This document shows positions 54,201 to 64,000 of a DNA stretch of 64,000 bases, one piece after another; within the stretch, counting starts at the first letter, position 1; every line of letters begins with the position of its first letter. Origin of the DNA: Cercospora beticola (Eukaryota; Ascomycota; Dothideomycetes; Mycosphaerellales; Mycosphaerellaceae); NCBI RefSeq assembly GCF_033473495.1, contig NC_088937.1, forward strand, positions 1,736,001-1,800,000, written 5' to 3'. The notes beneath the pieces are model-generated. The model saw only the letters and a program-made list of their open reading frames with translations, was not told the DNA's origin and did no database searches. Both the position numbers and the translations under genes were made by a program.

Positions 54201-54487
54201 TGTCTCAGACCTTGCACATTGCAGTGTATAGTTGGGGAACACTAAAGCTTTTGTTACGCATTTTCAATCGTTCTGTCTACCATCGCTTTCATTCGATTCC
54301 ACGTAGAAATGCCGTCATTCGTACCATTTGATACCATGTGTCGCCGCACAAGGTCGCACCATTGTGGTGCAGCCGTATCCTCTCATAACCGCCGCTGTGG
54401 TCGAACAGCATCGCTAGAACGCGGCAAAAATGTACAAACCAGAAGCACCACACAAGGACTCCACACCTCGTTCAACTTCGTTCACCA
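51259..54487. other. 3.2-kb region without recognisable genes
   Basis: Upstream of the arrestin gene and downstream of the BRCT gene. No frame looks protein-like; the longest (51760-52320) is a GC-rich Arg/Ala/Ser mixture. The part near the arrestin start is pyrimidine-rich on the coding strand and probably forms a long leader or promoter, as nutrient-regulated arrestin genes often have. A short CAATCAAT/CAACCAAC-type run lies at 53070-53092. No tRNA, MITE or other repeat was recognised. Confidence 0.4.
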
Positions 54488-56986
54488 TCATGTCTTCGTC
54501 CTGCTTCGTGCCTTCGTACGACCACCAGCTGCCGCTGCAGCACCCATGTGTGATCTGTGCAGGCTCTCACTGTCTTTCACAGTGCCCATGCTGGCCATCC
54601 TAACCCCCGTGTTCTCCTCGACAGCCACTCCCATCTTTTTGCTCATTTGAATGCGTGCGGCTTCTGCGTCTGGGGAGTCATATCCTAGCTGGGTTCCAGG
54701 AGGTGCGGACTCAGAGTTGGTATGCGCTGCGAATCCATCTGCCTCACAACCTTCCGATAGCATGGCGGAGTCTGCCGGGAAAACGCGACTCGATGCGTTA
54801 CTGAGGGTTGTGCCGCTCAAGTTCCTCCCCAGAGGACGGTGTTTACGCTTCTGAGGCTCAGACGATCCTTCTTGGCCCATTGAGCCGATACGATGTCGCA
54901 CAAGAGCCGCAAGGTCGGATGTTAGCTTCTGCACATCCTTGACAGGGCTGTGACGGTGAGTTGGTGATTTTGGCGTGGGTTCAGCCTGCGGTTTCTCGAC
55001 TTCAGGAACGGGTTCCACCGGGCCAGCACTCTTGTTGGGCGAGATCTCTCGCAAAGGTCGAGACATCTCAGCCTTGGTAAGCACCGCGTGGGGTGGGTCA
55101 TCATGTGCGACTATGACAGCGTCGTCGTCACTGTCTTCGAGCACAAATGGTCCTGCAGACCTGCTCGCCTTCGTTGACCTCGCTTGGTTGGAGGCTGTCG
55201 GCTTCAGAACAAGTGACGGCGTCGGCTGGCGTTTGCGAGTGTTCGACAGACGTTTTGAATGTACCATTTCTTCACCCCTGTAACAGTCAGCCCACGCCGC
55301 CTTCTCTCAACCTCTGGATAGCAGACTCACCTCCGAACTTGGTCGCGCGCGCCACGGGGTCCCAAATTGTCGCTTGTCGCCGAGCTGTTCGTGGGCTGCG
55401 AAAATTGACTGAAATTGTACTGTGACAAGTCGAGCCTGTAAGGCTCAAATGACTGCTTAGTCTTCGCCTGCAACGAATCCCAAAGCCATTCCTGACGTAC
55501 AACGGGTATGTTGTGCTTCGCTGCATAGAAGGCTTTTTCTTTCTTCATTGCTGCCGATGCGCATATCAGGACAGATGTAGTAGAGGACAGTTGTTCCTCG
55601 TACTGTGCACCCATCAAGTTGATGGTCTCAGCTGACATGCGCAGATCTACGCTGTTGAAGCCGGTAGATGAGATGACGAGGCCCGCAAAGTCCGTGATCA
55701 GCTTGTCCTGCAACGGTTGGCTAAGTGAGTCTTGATCTGGGTTGAGCTCCTGCTTGAAGTGAAGGCATCGCTCCACCCACCACTCGGTTACTAGCATTGT
55801 GCCGGGCGGCAAGACAGGCAGCTCTGTGGGTTGCGCATGCGGGACGAGCAGACATTGCGATTTGAAGTATTGGTTTTCGGGCGCGTTTCCCAGTTCTTCG
55901 GCGGTGCTTACAACGGTAGCACCATTGGCGCTCACGACCGTACGGAGCTTCTCTGTCTTGGTCGGATCAAAGCCGTGAATAAGGATGAAGATGCCCGAAA
56001 ATAGCCCCTTCGGTCTCTCTGCAGGCTCGCGTTCGATGAACTCCACGGCATTTCCAGGTCGAGACTTGAGTCCAGGTCCAATGCTGTCGCGCAGCGTTTG
56101 ACTCTCGTCGTTCATCTCGTTCCAGACATTGGCTACTGTGTTGTCGACTTGCACCTCATGCTGAGACATGCTTTGCCACAAGTCCTGACTCTGCTCCCCG
56201 AGGCGCATGCTGGCGCTTTTCCTCAGCCTCTTTCTTCCCTTATCGTCACTGGCGCCCGTTAGGCCACTCGCTTCACGCTCTCTCTTGCCGAGACTCGTCC
56301 TCTTTCGCATTGTTCGAAAAGCGCCAATACCTTGGTCTTCCAGTGGTATTTCGCAGGCGTAGTAACTCTCGTCCAATGCCATTCCACGCATCAAGCTGTC
56401 TTCATACCACTTCAAGCTCACCACGGTGATGCCCCATTGTTTTGCGTGCATGTATTTCGCGCCTTCGGGCTTCGCAGCAATCAGATGCGTGACTTGTTTC
56501 GTCAAATCTGCACTCCATTTCGCGCCTTGCTCCTGAGACACTCTTTCCAGCTCTTTCCTCTGCACCACATCGCTGAAGCCTGTGAGACACAGTTCCAGCC
56601 CCGCGAACGTCTTCAATCTATGCTCTTCCTCAAACTTGTGCACCTCGACTTCGCCACCTTCGATCCAGGCATCGCGCACGCTTTCGACGAATTCGGGAGC
56701 CAGTACCTTAATATCGGGACGTTCTTTCGCGACGTATCGGTATTTAGGAGTAGTAATGCTGCCGACAATGAGGTGCGTCACTTCGGATGTGAGATCCAGC
56801 TTGTGGGTGGCGCCCATCTGAATGGCCATGTCGGCGAGATGTGTCTTGATTATACGTTAGCATTGCGAGCATCCACAGTGAAGATCAAAGCATTCGCAGC
56901 GTCGCTCGTACCCGAACATCTTGAGCTAGAGATGTGCAACATAGGACCACGCCCTGGAGTGGCAGTTGATCTGTCGGCGCGTTCAT
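54488..56986 (-). CDS. four-BRCT checkpoint and replication-initiation protein (Dpb11/Rad4-Cut5/TopBP1-like)
   Basis: Three exons, 56912-56986, 55331-56844 and 54488-55277, encode 792 residues. BRCT1 is built across the first splice (LQGVVLCCTSLAQDVR joined to THLADMAIQMGATHKLDLTSEVTHLIVG). BRCT2 (FAGLELCLTGF...WGITVVSLKWYEDSL), BRCT3 (LFSGIFILIHGF...MLVTEWWVERCL) and BRCT4 (FAGLVISSTGF...IPVVRQEWLWDSL) follow. The C-terminal 260 residues after the second intron are low complexity with several S/TP and SQ sites. The order matches Dpb11, S. pombe Rad4 and TopBP1, which bind phosphorylated Sld3 and checkpoint proteins to start replication and activate ATR. An alternative first exon (57045-57066, MAAQNDL) also splices in frame; I prefer the uninterrupted ATG at 56986. 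Confidence 0.88.
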
Positions 56987-57580
56987 GTCAGCGAGAGATG
57001 TGTTGCGCGGTATCATCGTGACGAGCAGAAGAATTGGCGCGTACCGAGATCGTTCTGTGCCGCCATCGCCAGCGCGGAGCAGGTGTGGTGTGGAACGCGT
57101 TGATGTGGGACAGACGAGGACGCGACTAAGTTACTAGGTGAAGGCCAAGCTTCACTAGCTTCGAACTTTATGCACTTTGTGCACGCGGGGAGTGCAACAG
57201 TGCAAGGCATAAAACTTGGAGAATGCTAGGCGCGACACGCCCAATGCTGATCAACGACATTATGCCGAACTAATGCTATCTGATCATTCCAGTTACATCG
57301 CTACCACAGCGGCATACCACTCATCAAGCATCATTTGAACACCGTCTCGATAATCTCATTCTCATCTTCCTCCTTCCTCCTTGGACCGGCGGTAATACCA
57401 CAGACGGAGCTGTGCCGGTATTCCAGACCGCCGCCATTCGCCTTGTACGGTCGAGGAGCAGTTGATCGTTCAGGACTGTCCGGCATCTGCGAGCAGCTTG
57501 TGATAGTGTTCGCCAGCAATGGTGGTTTGACGCCGCGTTCTTCTCAGTCCAGCTTGTGATTTGGAGCCTAGGCGCCCGAA
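56987..57580. other. intergenic region, eIF4E2 3' end to BRCT gene
   Basis: About 590 bp with the BRCT-gene promoter on the left and the eIF4E2 3' UTR on the right. It may contain the alternative first exon of the BRCT gene (57045-57066). Otherwise nothing was recognised. Confidence 0.35.
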
Positions 57581-58441
57581 TCATGATGCATGTGTAGCCG
57601 TGTCGAGAGACTGCGTCGCGGCACTATCCATCACATCTGCCGTTGGTGCATTGTCCCTGCTCGCATCTGGCGCGCCATGTACCTTTGCCTCGTCGATGCC
57701 AAAACTAGCATGCTCAATGTGCTTTTTGTAGTAGTAACTTCCGTCCTTCGGCCTCAGTGCCGGACTGATACCCTCCATGACCGTTCTGAGTATACTGTCA
57801 ATGCCAGTCTGATGTTCTGCATCTCGGTTCCAGATCTGGATCAGCATGCTATTGAATCGCACGCTGAGGCTGACCCCACAGATGTCATCCCTGAAGCTAG
57901 TTTTGTGCTGCTGGTCCGCTTGAACAGCCTCCTGTAGCTGCTCTCCAATAGCCATCATGCATATCTCTTGCCAAAACTGTGCAGCCACCGACTTGGGGAC
58001 GCGGAATGTCCAACTCCCTCCTTTTGCGTTACGGGCGTCCTCCCACACTGGCTTTACACCTCTATGAAAGAGGTGAATGCTGTCGCGGAGCGCCAGGCGG
58101 GAGATATCGAAGTTGTTGAACACGGACCAGAACTGGCGCACATCGGAGATGGAAGCGAGAGACTCCAAGCGGTCTTCATAGCTGGCGGCGTCTTCGGCGG
58201 GCGGTTTTGCATCTGCCACTGAGCGCTCCTGTCGATCGTGCCAAAAGTCCCAGCCATGCACTAGAACTGGCGGAGGGGCTGCCTCGCCGATGTGTCGATT
58301 CTCTCTGTTTGCGTTCCGGTTCAGGCGAGCCCGCAGAAAGCTGGCCATTTCGGCACCGCGAGCAGGCGACGTGGTAGCCGCCTGCTCCTCGGCCTGGATG
58401 CCCGGGACGCCTGATACTTGAAGCTGCGGCGGATTGGCCAT
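57581..58441 (-). CDS. translation initiation factor 4E family, class II (4E-HP/eIF4E2-like)
   Basis: A single exon of 286 residues from ATG 58441; in-frame sequence upstream is not conserved. The cap-binding core is clear: WDFWHDR (about 64-70), DVRQFWSVFNNF, SIHLFHRGVKPVWED (Trp133, the class-I Trp102 equivalent), GGSWTFRVP, FWQEICMMAIGEQ, and DDICGVSLSVR...IQIWNRDAE. The position corresponding to mammalian Trp56 is Tyr88, a class II feature shared with 4E-HP, which binds the mRNA cap without initiating translation. The function here, cap binding or repression, is inferred. It is divergent from HEM3 with a 384-bp gap. Confidence 0.9.
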   Translation of the reverse strand: MANPPQLQVSGVPGIQAEEQAATTSPARGAEMASFLRARLNRNANRENRHIGEAAPPPVLVHGWDFWHDRQERSVADAKPPAEDAASYEDRLESLASISDVRQFWSVFNNFDISRLALRDSIHLFHRGVKPVWEDARNAKGGSWTFRVPKSVAAQFWQEICMMAIGEQLQEAVQADQQHKTSFRDDICGVSLSVRFNSMLIQIWNRDAEHQTGIDSILRTVMEGISPALRPKDGSYYYKKHIEHASFGIDEAKVHGAPDASRDNAPTADVMDSAATQSLDTATHAS

Positions 58442-58825
58442 GGTGGTGATTTTGCAGCGTGCAAAGGGTTGTTCGAGTGGGATCCGATGGAATGAAGGAG
58501 GATTAGTGTCTGGTGTGAGCGGAAACAAAGACGGCTACGGAAGTGGAAGGTGGGTGGGCTGAGGCCGGAGAGATGTCCTTGTCGAGAGACATGTCTGGCA
58601 TGGACGTGGAACAGCGTGGCTATGCGTATTCAGCGACCTGGTCAATGTGCAGTGTCACCACTGTTCGCGCGGGCAGGCGCGTATCGCATGCGCGAGCGTG
58701 TGGTGCTGCAGGAGGGGCATGACGTGCGGCAAGGGACAAAAAGCCAAAGCAGCCGAGGCCGCAATGTGGAAAGTTGGGCAAACCATCGTGTCTGACTCCG
58801 TTGCACCTCCTCCGTCCACGCCGCC
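58442..58825. promoter_or_regulatory. short divergent promoter, eIF4E2 / HEM3
   Basis: Only 384 bp lie between the two starts. The sequence has no obvious TATA motif and a G/C-rich composition. Function is inferred from the position of the two start codons. Confidence 0.4.
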
Positions 58826-60022
58826 ATGGCCACCGAAGCCGTATCGACGACGCCTGCCGCTGCCGACGACAACTCGCACATTGTGATCAAAGCAAGACAC
58901 GAGACCGCAGACACGCAGACCTTCCACGTGGGCACGCGGCGGTCGATCCTCGCGCGGAAACAGGCCGATGAGGTTGTCAAGGCATTGCGGGAAGCATGGC
59001 CGGAGCACAACTTCGAGATCCACGCCATGAGCACGACGGGTGACAACAATCAGAAGACGGCCCTGCACAAGTTCAATGAGAAGGCATTGTGGACGCAAGA
59101 GCTCGAGGTTTTGCTCGAAGATGGCTCGCTAGACTTGATCGTGCACAGCCTAAAGGACATGCCCACCCAGCTGCCCGTGGGCCTGAGTCTCGGCTGTGTG
59201 ACTCAGCGTGAAGACGCGCGAGACGCATTGGTGCTCAAGCCCGGGCTTGTCGACAAGGTCAAAAACTTGAAAGACTTGCCCGCGGGCGCAGTCGTTGGCA
59301 CGTCGAGTCTCAGGCGGACAGCGCAATTGAAGCGCTTTTACCCGCAATTACAATTCCAGGATGTTCGTGGAAACATTGGGACGCGACTGGCAAAGCTCGA
59401 TGACCCCAATTCTGACTATTCAGCAATCTGCATTGCAGTTGCTGGGCTCGAGCGGCTCGGCCTGAGCCACCGCATCAGTAGCTACTTGTCCAAGGAAAAC
59501 GGCGGTATGCTTCATGCTGTCGGTCAAGGTGCGCTGGGCATTGAAATCCGCTCTGACGACGAACGCACGAAACAATTGCTTTCGAAAATCGGTGATGATC
59601 GTTCATGGCGGCAGGCGCTTGTGGAACGCTCGCTCATGCGTACTCTCGAAGGAGGCTGCTCCGTGCCCATTGGAGTCGAGACCGAGTGGATCGCGAAAAA
59701 CCGCATGCACGACCAGCACGCTGGAGTGGGCATAAAGCCAGCAGAGGACTATAATCAGCTCAGCGGTGAGGCGACGACTGCTGGTGGCACGAAACAGCTC
59801 GAGGTTGAGCCTAGTGACGAGTTACTTATGCGTGCTATCGTTGTCAGTCTTGACGGCAAGGACGCTGCCGAGGTCGAAACACGGCGCAGGATTACAACGC
59901 ATGAACAGGCCCACGAATTTGGGTTCGATGTCGCCAAGATGCTGGTCGAAAAAGGGGCCGACAAGATTCTCGAGCAAGTGCAGCTAAATAGAGGGATCAT
60001 CAAAAGTCAGGGAGGGGCATAA
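58826..60022 (+). CDS. HEM3: porphobilinogen deaminase (hydroxymethylbilane synthase), heme pathway
   Basis: A single exon of 398 residues. All family hallmarks are present: the N-terminal VGTRRSILARKQADEV, the catalytic loop HSLKDMPTQLP with Asp111, the GTSSLRRTAQLKR segment, the DVRGNIGTRLAKLD strand, and GGCSVPIG, whose Cys278 carries the dipyrromethane cofactor. The protein polymerises four porphobilinogen units to hydroxymethylbilane in the cytosol. The first 20 residues are non-conserved and have no targeting character. An insert of about 30 residues (HDQHAGVGIKPAEDYNQLSGEA) lies after the Cys loop, where fungal enzymes often vary. No sign of regulation beyond the short shared promoter is visible. 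Confidence 0.97.
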   Translation: MATEAVSTTPAAADDNSHIVIKARHETADTQTFHVGTRRSILARKQADEVVKALREAWPEHNFEIHAMSTTGDNNQKTALHKFNEKALWTQELEVLLEDGSLDLIVHSLKDMPTQLPVGLSLGCVTQREDARDALVLKPGLVDKVKNLKDLPAGAVVGTSSLRRTAQLKRFYPQLQFQDVRGNIGTRLAKLDDPNSDYSAICIAVAGLERLGLSHRISSYLSKENGGMLHAVGQGALGIEIRSDDERTKQLLSKIGDDRSWRQALVERSLMRTLEGGCSVPIGVETEWIAKNRMHDQHAGVGIKPAEDYNQLSGEATTAGGTKQLEVEPSDELLMRAIVVSLDGKDAAEVETRRRITTHEQAHEFGFDVAKMLVEKGADKILEQVQLNRGIIKSQGGA

Positions 60023-63000
60023 GTTGCGGATACACATAACATACAGCACTACGTTGGTAGGGTGAACACCTAGCACCTCTTGATGCGTCCCTTTGGCAGA
60101 ATCACCATTGTTGCATCTCTCAGACGCTGCACCCAGCAGCCTCTTCGCATTCGGCTCTCAATAGTCTGCCCCGATAGCGCCTGGAACTGGCGAAAAGTCC
60201 ACTGAACATGAGTGCGTTGATCCTTCATGGGCTTCGTCGAAGTACCGCATTAACGAGGATTCTCCGGGCAACCGATTGCCTTCGACATCACTAGTCTTGC
60301 AATGACAGAAGGCTTATGATGTCAAGCGGCTACATGTCTCGCCTGAGCATCTCTCAAGTTTTGAGTAAGTCGTTGACTTCCCTGGATCGAAAAAATCAGC
60401 CGTGCTCCGAGGCATCGCTGGAAGGCTGCGGATATGTGGCTTCCGTTTCGTTGAAGCATGAAGTTAAGGTGGCGAACGAGACAGCAGCCCTCTAATAAAA
60501 CATGCACGGAGCATGCGAACAGAACTGTGGAGGTCGCTGCCCGGAGTTGATTGCATGCATATCGCACGAAGTGGCAGTCAGCTTTGTCGCGCGCAACTCG
60601 GCCGGTACCGAATACATGCTGTGAGTAATGCACGACATGCAACCATCACGCCAAATCACAGCTTGTGGAGCACGCGAACATTGTGAAGGGTCCCGAGATT
60701 CCTGACAACCATTCCGCCCCGAAGACGCCGTTCAGCGGGGAGACATGGTCCGCGACTGTCCCTGCTGAAGCGCAGGCTTGGCGAACAAGCATTGTGCGCA
60801 CATGTGCGTCCTGTCAATTGTGCCTGCTATGCTATCCTGCAGAGACAACGGGGCGATTATGGGATCCAGCCAAGAAGCATAGCAGCGCTTCTTCAGTGGA
60901 GAGAGCTTACGACGCCCCGGAGACGCCTTCCCCGCAGTTGATGATTGTATACTGTGTATGTGATCTGGTGGTTGGCTGCAATAGCTTGAGTTCAGTTGTG
61001 GAATTGGTTCAAGGGCATCGCGCCCATTGCTCGTTGCTTCCATGCCCTACCAAGTCCATCCACTTCGCAGAGCGGAACGAGCGGATACAAAGAGCTTACA
61101 GGCTGATAAATCCTCCAGGTCCCCAACATCGCCATGGCTCAGTCAGCCTCCAACTCGCCATCGCCACTAGGACTGACTGCCGCCAGCTTCGAGTAACTGC
61201 CGAACTCCAGTATTGCACGGGTCTCGACCCGGATGTGTTTCTGCGTCGGTTCGCCTCTGCTCACTGAGCGTACATATGAAATGCAGCGAGCTTTGGGCGG
61301 AGGCGGACAGCCATCAGGGACGCGAAGAGACCCTCGAGTTCCACACCACGTCACTGCTCGGTTCCTGTTCCGCATGCACGACCCGTGCACCGCCTCCGCT
61401 ATGCTGAGATGAACAGCCTGATTGATGAGCCCGCTCGCAACCACTGATTGACCCCGGCAAGCGAAGGTGAAGCGCGTAACTGTGCCCAAATAACAACCCC
61501 ATCGACGTCTGGCATGGCTGTTGACACGCGCAAGCGCTGGCACGGGCCATTGAATGAATGTGCGCGCTTCGGCAAGTATATAAGCACCTTCTTTAAACGT
61601 GATGGCTGCCGTGGTTGCCGACAGACGCAGCACGTGGCGATCTACACGGTTTTATCGTGTCGCGTAGCGAGCGATCAGACACGTTGAGCTGGAGCGCCGC
61701 CCATTCAATAGTTGGTTCACACAACATCCTGCCTCGGAGGTCACGCCGCTTTCTGTCGATTGTTTTAGCCCTTGGAGCAAGGCGCGATCTTACTGCGAAT
61801 ACGCGGTATTTGAGCTATTAGCAATCAGAAATGCGACTCACGCAACTGGTCTTAATACGCGAATCGTCATTGTGAAGACATCGCAATACCCCCCCCTCTT
61901 TCGGCCATGAGTCTGATGTTCTGGAGCTTTCTCACGATGCGCCATCGTGATTCCCCGGTCTTTGGCGCCCTCTTATCGCTGCGTCGGACAGCCTCTTGCC
62001 CTCATTGAGCATGCCGCACGCTGATATGTTAGCTGTCGTCCCCAGTGCCCGCGGCCCGGTGTCTCCAACCGAGCACCTCGCCGAAGCAGAGGTTTTTCCT
62101 AAAGAACAACCACATCGAGCTACGACGAAAAAGCGAAAGAGAATCCACATGGCCTGTCAATCACCGTTCGAAGATGGATACCTCTACCCCGGCTGCAGAT
62201 CTGTTGCAGGGATAATTACAACCGCGTTACAGAGACTTGCGCTAGATGATGCAATAAGCTCGTTCGTTACACAGGCCGGTCCAGGCTCCGGTGAACATGC
62301 GAGGCTGGCAGGGAGCGATCCACGGCACTAGCAAACTCTGTATTTCCGTTGGTGAAGTGAAGGAATGTGGTCATAGCTTTTGTGGGTTTCGAGGTGCTCC
62401 GTATGCATTTCCTGCTCCGGAGACACAGTGACAGTGCAAGGAGCTTGCTCCGAACGAAGGACCTTCCGGAGCACACACACTCTCTGTGCCATCGGACAGG
62501 GAACGCGGCCGCACAATGCGAGAAACAGCGACCAGAAGTGCTCGACGAAGACATGAGGGCGACATGGACAGCCTAGCTTAGCACCAGGAATCGCTTTTCA
62601 GCCGTCATCGTAAGGTCACATGCGTAATGGGAGACCAGCAGAGAACGAACAAGCCCTTCGAAATCCTCAAACATGTACACGCGGGCCCGCAGGAAAGCGG
62701 GACTGCTAGTGACTGCCGATTTAACTAGGCACTGCGTGTACATCGGGTTGAAGAGTCCCTAGACGAGCCCATTGATGCCATACGTGCGTGTTCGATGCTA
62801 CATGCGCTGCCAGTACAGAGGCATACTTATCTTCTGGTTTCCGATGGGTCTTTCCAGCCCAGCTGCCCAGTCCTTTCAGACAGCAGCAGGTTATTGCCAA
62901 GGCTCTCAGTATCACAGACGGTCATACCCCAGCAATCAACCACAGCATTGACCCCATTGCTCGGCGAGCTGGTGCGGAGACATCATTCCACGGACCTACG

Positions 63001-63043
63001 TCCACTATCGTTCGGACATCCCCGTTTGACAGCCACAGAAACC
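60023..63043. other. 3.0-kb region without recognisable genes
   Basis: This stretch separates HEM3 from the Zn2Cys6 regulator. Short frames (60665-61267, 61996-62331) have no family likeness and lack good starts. A TATATAAG motif near 61576 is not followed by a recognisable gene. The last part must hold the regulator's promoter. No repeat, MITE or RNA gene was identified by eye. Confidence 0.4.
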
Positions 63044-64000
63044 ATGAGCATGGCCGAAAATCTCACAATGGCGCCCTCACCGTCCTTGGGCGACAAGATG
63101 CAGCGTAAGAGAGCCGCCAGAGCAGTAGGTCATGTCGGGACGAGGAAGGAGTTATCCGTGCGCTGACAACAAGCAGTGCGACCAATGTCGACGACGAAAG
63201 TCCCGTTGCGATGGCCAGATGAATTGTTCCGCCTGTAGGACGATTGGGTGTGGCTGCCCGCGATCCTGGTTCCTTGAAGACACAGCTACTGACGTCGAGC
63301 AGGCTACAATGTTCATTTGGTCATCAAGTGAAGCAATCGAGAGGTCAGTGCTTACTCCTTCGCGGAGAGTATGGTCGCCATTGCTGATCTTTATCCAGGC
63401 CCTGCCTACGTTGCGCATCTTGAAAAGAAGGTCAAAGCTCTGCAAGAGGAGCTGCGCCGCTCGCCGAACCGCACGGATCACATGGATACATCACTAGAAG
63501 AGCCAATTGTGCAGATATCTCCGGGTTCCAGCATCAGCCACCCATCTCCGATGAATACCAGTGCGCGGCCTTCGCTTTCGTCGAAGTCTTCTGATCCAAG
63601 TTACTTTTACGCCGACAATGCTAGGTCCGGTTCCGTTAAACCCACGGATGGCTGGGTGCCACCGAATGAGACGCCGGTTTACCTCGAGACACTCACTACT
63701 GAGCCACGAGGCAAAGCTTTCGGGACCGATGTGCTTCGCCAGCTCTTCAACTATTGCAACCAGATCGCTACATCACCATATGGGTCACAGGACTCGTCAA
63801 TGAAGTTGGTCCAGGCGCTAGACAACCCCCAAGCTATCGATGATGGTCTAGTAACAAGCAGTCCGCTGATGCCCGAGAAGGAGACCACCCTGAAACTGGT
63901 TGAAGTAGCCTTTAGTGAGGTATTTCACCTATGGCCGTTCGTCGATAGAGCTCAAGTGGACCGCACCCTATTCCGATTATACAACACCACCTTGTTTGGA
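63044..64000 (+). CDS. Zn(II)2Cys6 fungal transcription factor, 3' end outside window
   Basis: Four exons are visible: 63044-63124, 63177-63247, 63303-63343 and 63399 onward, open to the window edge. The first splice gives KRAARACDQCRRRKSRCDG. The second restores the sixth cysteine in CSACRTIGLQCSFGHQ, so the zinc cluster is complete with spacing C-x2-C-x6-C-x5-C-x2-C-x6-C. The third joins KQSR to GPAYVAHLEKKVKALQEELR, the linker and dimerising coiled coil. The last visible part (LVEVAFSEVFHLWPFVDRAQVDRTLFRLYN) is the start of the fungal-specific transcription factor domain. Such factors bind paired CGG-type sites and control metabolic genes; the target set is unknown. Unspliced reading hides the cluster end, so simple open-frame annotation would misplace the domain. 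Confidence 0.88.

Noticed and set aside
57045..57066. Upstream 22-bp first exon of the BRCT gene
   Set aside because: It splices in frame, but the uninterrupted ATG at 56986 gives a simpler and equally good start; kept only as an alternative.
60665..61267. 200-residue frame after HEM3
   Set aside because: It begins at a non-ATG codon, has no recognisable domain and is contradicted by equally long antisense frames.

Overview
This window is nuclear DNA from a filamentous ascomycete (Pezizomycotina). Genes carry short 45-120 bp GT-AG introns, intergenic spaces are short to moderate, and the gene set is typical: LEU2, CSE1, RVB2, GID5/ARMC8, HEM3, a Dpb11/Rad4 BRCT protein, a CAP/PR-1 secreted protein, an alpha-arrestin and a Zn2Cys6 regulator. 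The LEU2 and BRCT protein starts suggest a Dothideomycete, perhaps Mycosphaerellales, but this is only an impression. No rRNA, CRISPR array, prophage or bacterial operon was seen, and no tRNA was recognised by eye.

Layout. 1-3458 (-): 5' part of a large HSP90-like ATPase cut by the window edge. 4076-7032: CSE1 exportin. 7887-10142: multi-pass glycosylated membrane protein of unknown role. 10143-13422: non-coding. 13423-14411: secreted CAP protein. 15446-17937: thioredoxin-fold DUF255/SPATA20-like protein, probably mitochondrial. 18215-19771 (-): FCP1/HAD-like protein with an altered catalytic motif. 20356-21729 (-): LEU2 in six exons. 22273-23634: SRA-YDG domain protein. 24638-26419: MFS transporter whose second intron must be GC-AG. 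27076-29144: coiled-coil protein. 29431-30471 (-): periplasmic-binding-protein-like protein. 30719-32140 (-): RVB2. 32513-35461: GID5/ARMC8. 35614-36786 (-): BTB protein with an apparent frameshift. 38787-40730: Asn/Ser-rich prion-like protein. 41392-43284 (-): membrane-anchored conserved fungal protein. 43952-45085 and 45580-46074: two small uncharacterised proteins. 46611-47321 (-): NOPCHAP1-like (DUF4598) protein. 47546-47890: a 345-bp MITE with long inverted repeats and a 9-bp direct flank. 48670-51258 (-): alpha-arrestin. 51259-54487: non-coding. 54488-56986 (-): Dpb11/Rad4-like. 57581-58441 (-): eIF4E class II. 58826-60022: HEM3. 60023-63043: non-coding. 63044-64000: 5' part of a Zn2Cys6 regulator.

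The genes do not form a pathway cluster; this looks like housekeeping chromosome arm. Several are head-to-head pairs over short shared promoters: ATPase/CSE1, LEU2/SRA, RVB2/GID5 and eIF4E2/HEM3. RVB2 and the NOPCHAP1-like protein act in the same snoRNP assembly machinery in other eukaryotes but are 14 kb apart here. The strongest non-routine signals are the MITE, the GC-AG intron, the LEU2 micro-exons, the BTB frameshift, the bacterial-type binding protein and the prion-like protein.
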